The position numbers and the translations under genes are program-made. Positions 58,565 to 59,359 of a DNA stretch of 59,359 nucleotides are shown in pieces (position 1 is the first letter of the stretch; every line of letters starts with the position of its first letter). This DNA is from Elusimicrobiales bacterium (lineage in GTDB: Bacteria; Elusimicrobiota; Elusimicrobia; Elusimicrobiales; UBA9959): contig JAVHLJ010000012.1 in assembly GCA_031082205.1 (NCBI GenBank), positions 1-59,359 of the forward strand. Reading direction: 5' to 3'. Under the pieces are notes generated by a model that worked only from the letters and a program-made list of their open reading frames with translations, was not told the DNA's origin and did not search any database.

Positions 58565-59359
58565 TTGAGCTTCTTGATGCTGGTTATCTTTCCGTGGAAC
58601 ACCTTGGCGAGCTTCTTGATCTCGGGGTCGGACTCTACGGCGTCGCCGGGCTCGAGGTCCACCCATTGCGTGCCGGACGGAGGGCGCGCGGCGGCGGAAG
58701 CCCCGGCCTCCGCGGGCGCCTCGGCGGGAACGGGCTCCTCGTTGGAAAGCTCCTCGACGTGAGGCGGCGGAGCGGCGGCCTTTTCCGTCTTTATTACCAC
58801 CTTGGAGCCGCAGATGGACTCGAGCCTGGCCTCCAGGTCGGCCTTGTTGCGCTCTACGGTATCGACGTTGTACTTATTTTCGGATGAAACCTTCCAGAGG
58901 CCGTCCGAGCCGAAGCTCACCCGGACGGAAAGCATTATATTGTAGAGCAGCGGCTTGTTGCGCGAGAGCTGCCCCAGCAGCGTCTTCCAGGCGGCGGCGT
59001 GGTCGGCGGCGCAGGACCGCCCGCCCGGGGCGGCATCCGCCGCGGCCGGCGCCGGGAGACCTTCGACCGGCCGGGCCGGCGGCGGTTCCGCGGCCGGAGG
59101 CTCCGGCCGAGGCGCCGCCGGACGTGCGGGGGCGGGCCTGACGCCGGCCGTCCGCTCGCCCGGGGACTGGGGGGTCACTTCAGGGCTTTTTTTTTCCGGG
59201 GCCCTGTCGGGAGCCGGCCCGGAGGGACCGCCTTCGACGGCCTCGAGCCGGCGAACCAGGTTCTCCAGGTCCAGGGGGGCGTCTATCAGCGTAAAAAGGG
59301 CTATCTCGGCGGCTACCGCCTGCATGTCGGAGAAGCGTATCTCCTCCAGAACGGGGTTA
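58561..59359 (-). CDS. dnaX: DNA polymerase III subunit gamma/tau, C-terminal part (cut by window edge)
   Basis: The frame is open to the right edge; ~265 codons are visible. The start of the visible part (LEEIRFSDMQAVAAEIALFTLI) matches the end of DnaX domain III. A Pro/Ala-rich linker and a tau-type C-terminal region follow (AAWKTLLGQLSRNKPLLYNIML, then VVIKTEKAAAP). No ATPase motifs are in view. Assignment rests on this and on recR next door. Confidence 0.8.
   Translation of the reverse strand, partial: NPVLEEIRFSDMQAVAAEIALFTLIDAPLDLENLVRRLEAVEGGPSGPAPDRAPEKKSPEVTPQSPGERTAGVRPAPARPAAPRPEPPAAEPPPARPVEGLPAPAAADAAPGGRSCAADHAAAWKTLLGQLSRNKPLLYNIMLSVRVSFGSDGLWKVSSENKYNVDTVERNKADLEARLESICGSKVVIKTEKAAAPPPHVEELSNEEPVPAEAPAEAGASAAARPPSGTQWVDLEPGDAVESDPEIKKLAKVFHGKITSIKKLK

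Noticed and set aside
1-59359. CRISPR arrays, tRNA or rRNA genes, complete insertion sequences, prophage genes
   Set aside because: None were seen: no evenly spaced repeats, no cloverleaf-like sequence in the gaps and no transposase, integrase or phage structural motifs.

Overview
The window is GC-rich (roughly two thirds G+C), densely coded DNA from a Gram-negative bacterium. It carries an outer-membrane LPS assembly lipoprotein (lptE), LPS-type glycosyltransferases, type IV pilus motor genes (pilB, pilT, pilC) and an HrcA/CIRCE heat-shock operon. Gene content, proline/alanine-rich accessory proteins and the presence of a microcompartment locus make me favour Elusimicrobiota or a neighbouring phylum. 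That is inference; no search was possible. No rRNA, tRNA, CRISPR array or transposase gene was seen.

Left to right: (1) 1-9.7 kb, leftward: hrcA-grpE-dnaK-dnaJ-rsmE-mtaB, followed by a pair of low-complexity proteins of unknown function. A consensus sigma-70 promoter and a degenerate CIRCE operator precede hrcA, with a long structured leader between. (2) 9.7-25.7 kb, leftward: a bacterial microcompartment (BMC) locus. Shell genes are two BMC-H, three BMC-P and two BMC-T. Enzymes are deoxyribose-phosphate aldolase (DeoC), a RpiB-like isomerase, CoA-acylating aldehyde dehydrogenase, PduL phosphotransacylase, triosephosphate isomerase and a PduS-like Fe-S flavoprotein beside a PduT-like shell protein. 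Three glycosyltransferases, an aminotransferase, a GH84 hydrolase, uridine kinase and an SDR share the same direction. (3) 25.7-31.9 kb: secreted metalloprotease-like protein, YtxH, sodium symporter, MazG, ThyX, a membrane-fusion-like protein and a chlorite-dismutase-family protein. (4) 32-45.2 kb, mostly rightward: glgC, GH57, phoH, ybeY, an Hsp20-like secreted protein, leuS-lptE-holA, rpsT (leftward), murJ, a short uvrC and ogt. (5) 45.2-52 kb, leftward: pilC, pilT, pilB and a GYF-domain membrane protein, with a REP-like palindrome between pilT and pilB. (6) 52-59.4 kb, leftward: gltX, recN, nadK, comEC, recR and the 3' end of dnaX.

The most interesting part is the BMC. The gene set fits the sugar-phosphate-utilizing (SPU) class. 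DeoC would split 2-deoxyribose-5-phosphate into acetaldehyde and glyceraldehyde-3-phosphate. Acetaldehyde would be oxidised to acetyl-CoA and converted to acetyl phosphate by PduL, while TpiA would take the triose phosphate. No alcohol dehydrogenase and no B12 enzyme are present, so the PduS/PduT pair may be the route for removing electrons. DeoC, the aldehyde dehydrogenase, PduL and an unknown 81-residue protein all begin with encapsulation-peptide-like helices. DeoC carries an extra four-cysteine motif and the RpiB homologue has a rebuilt active-site loop.
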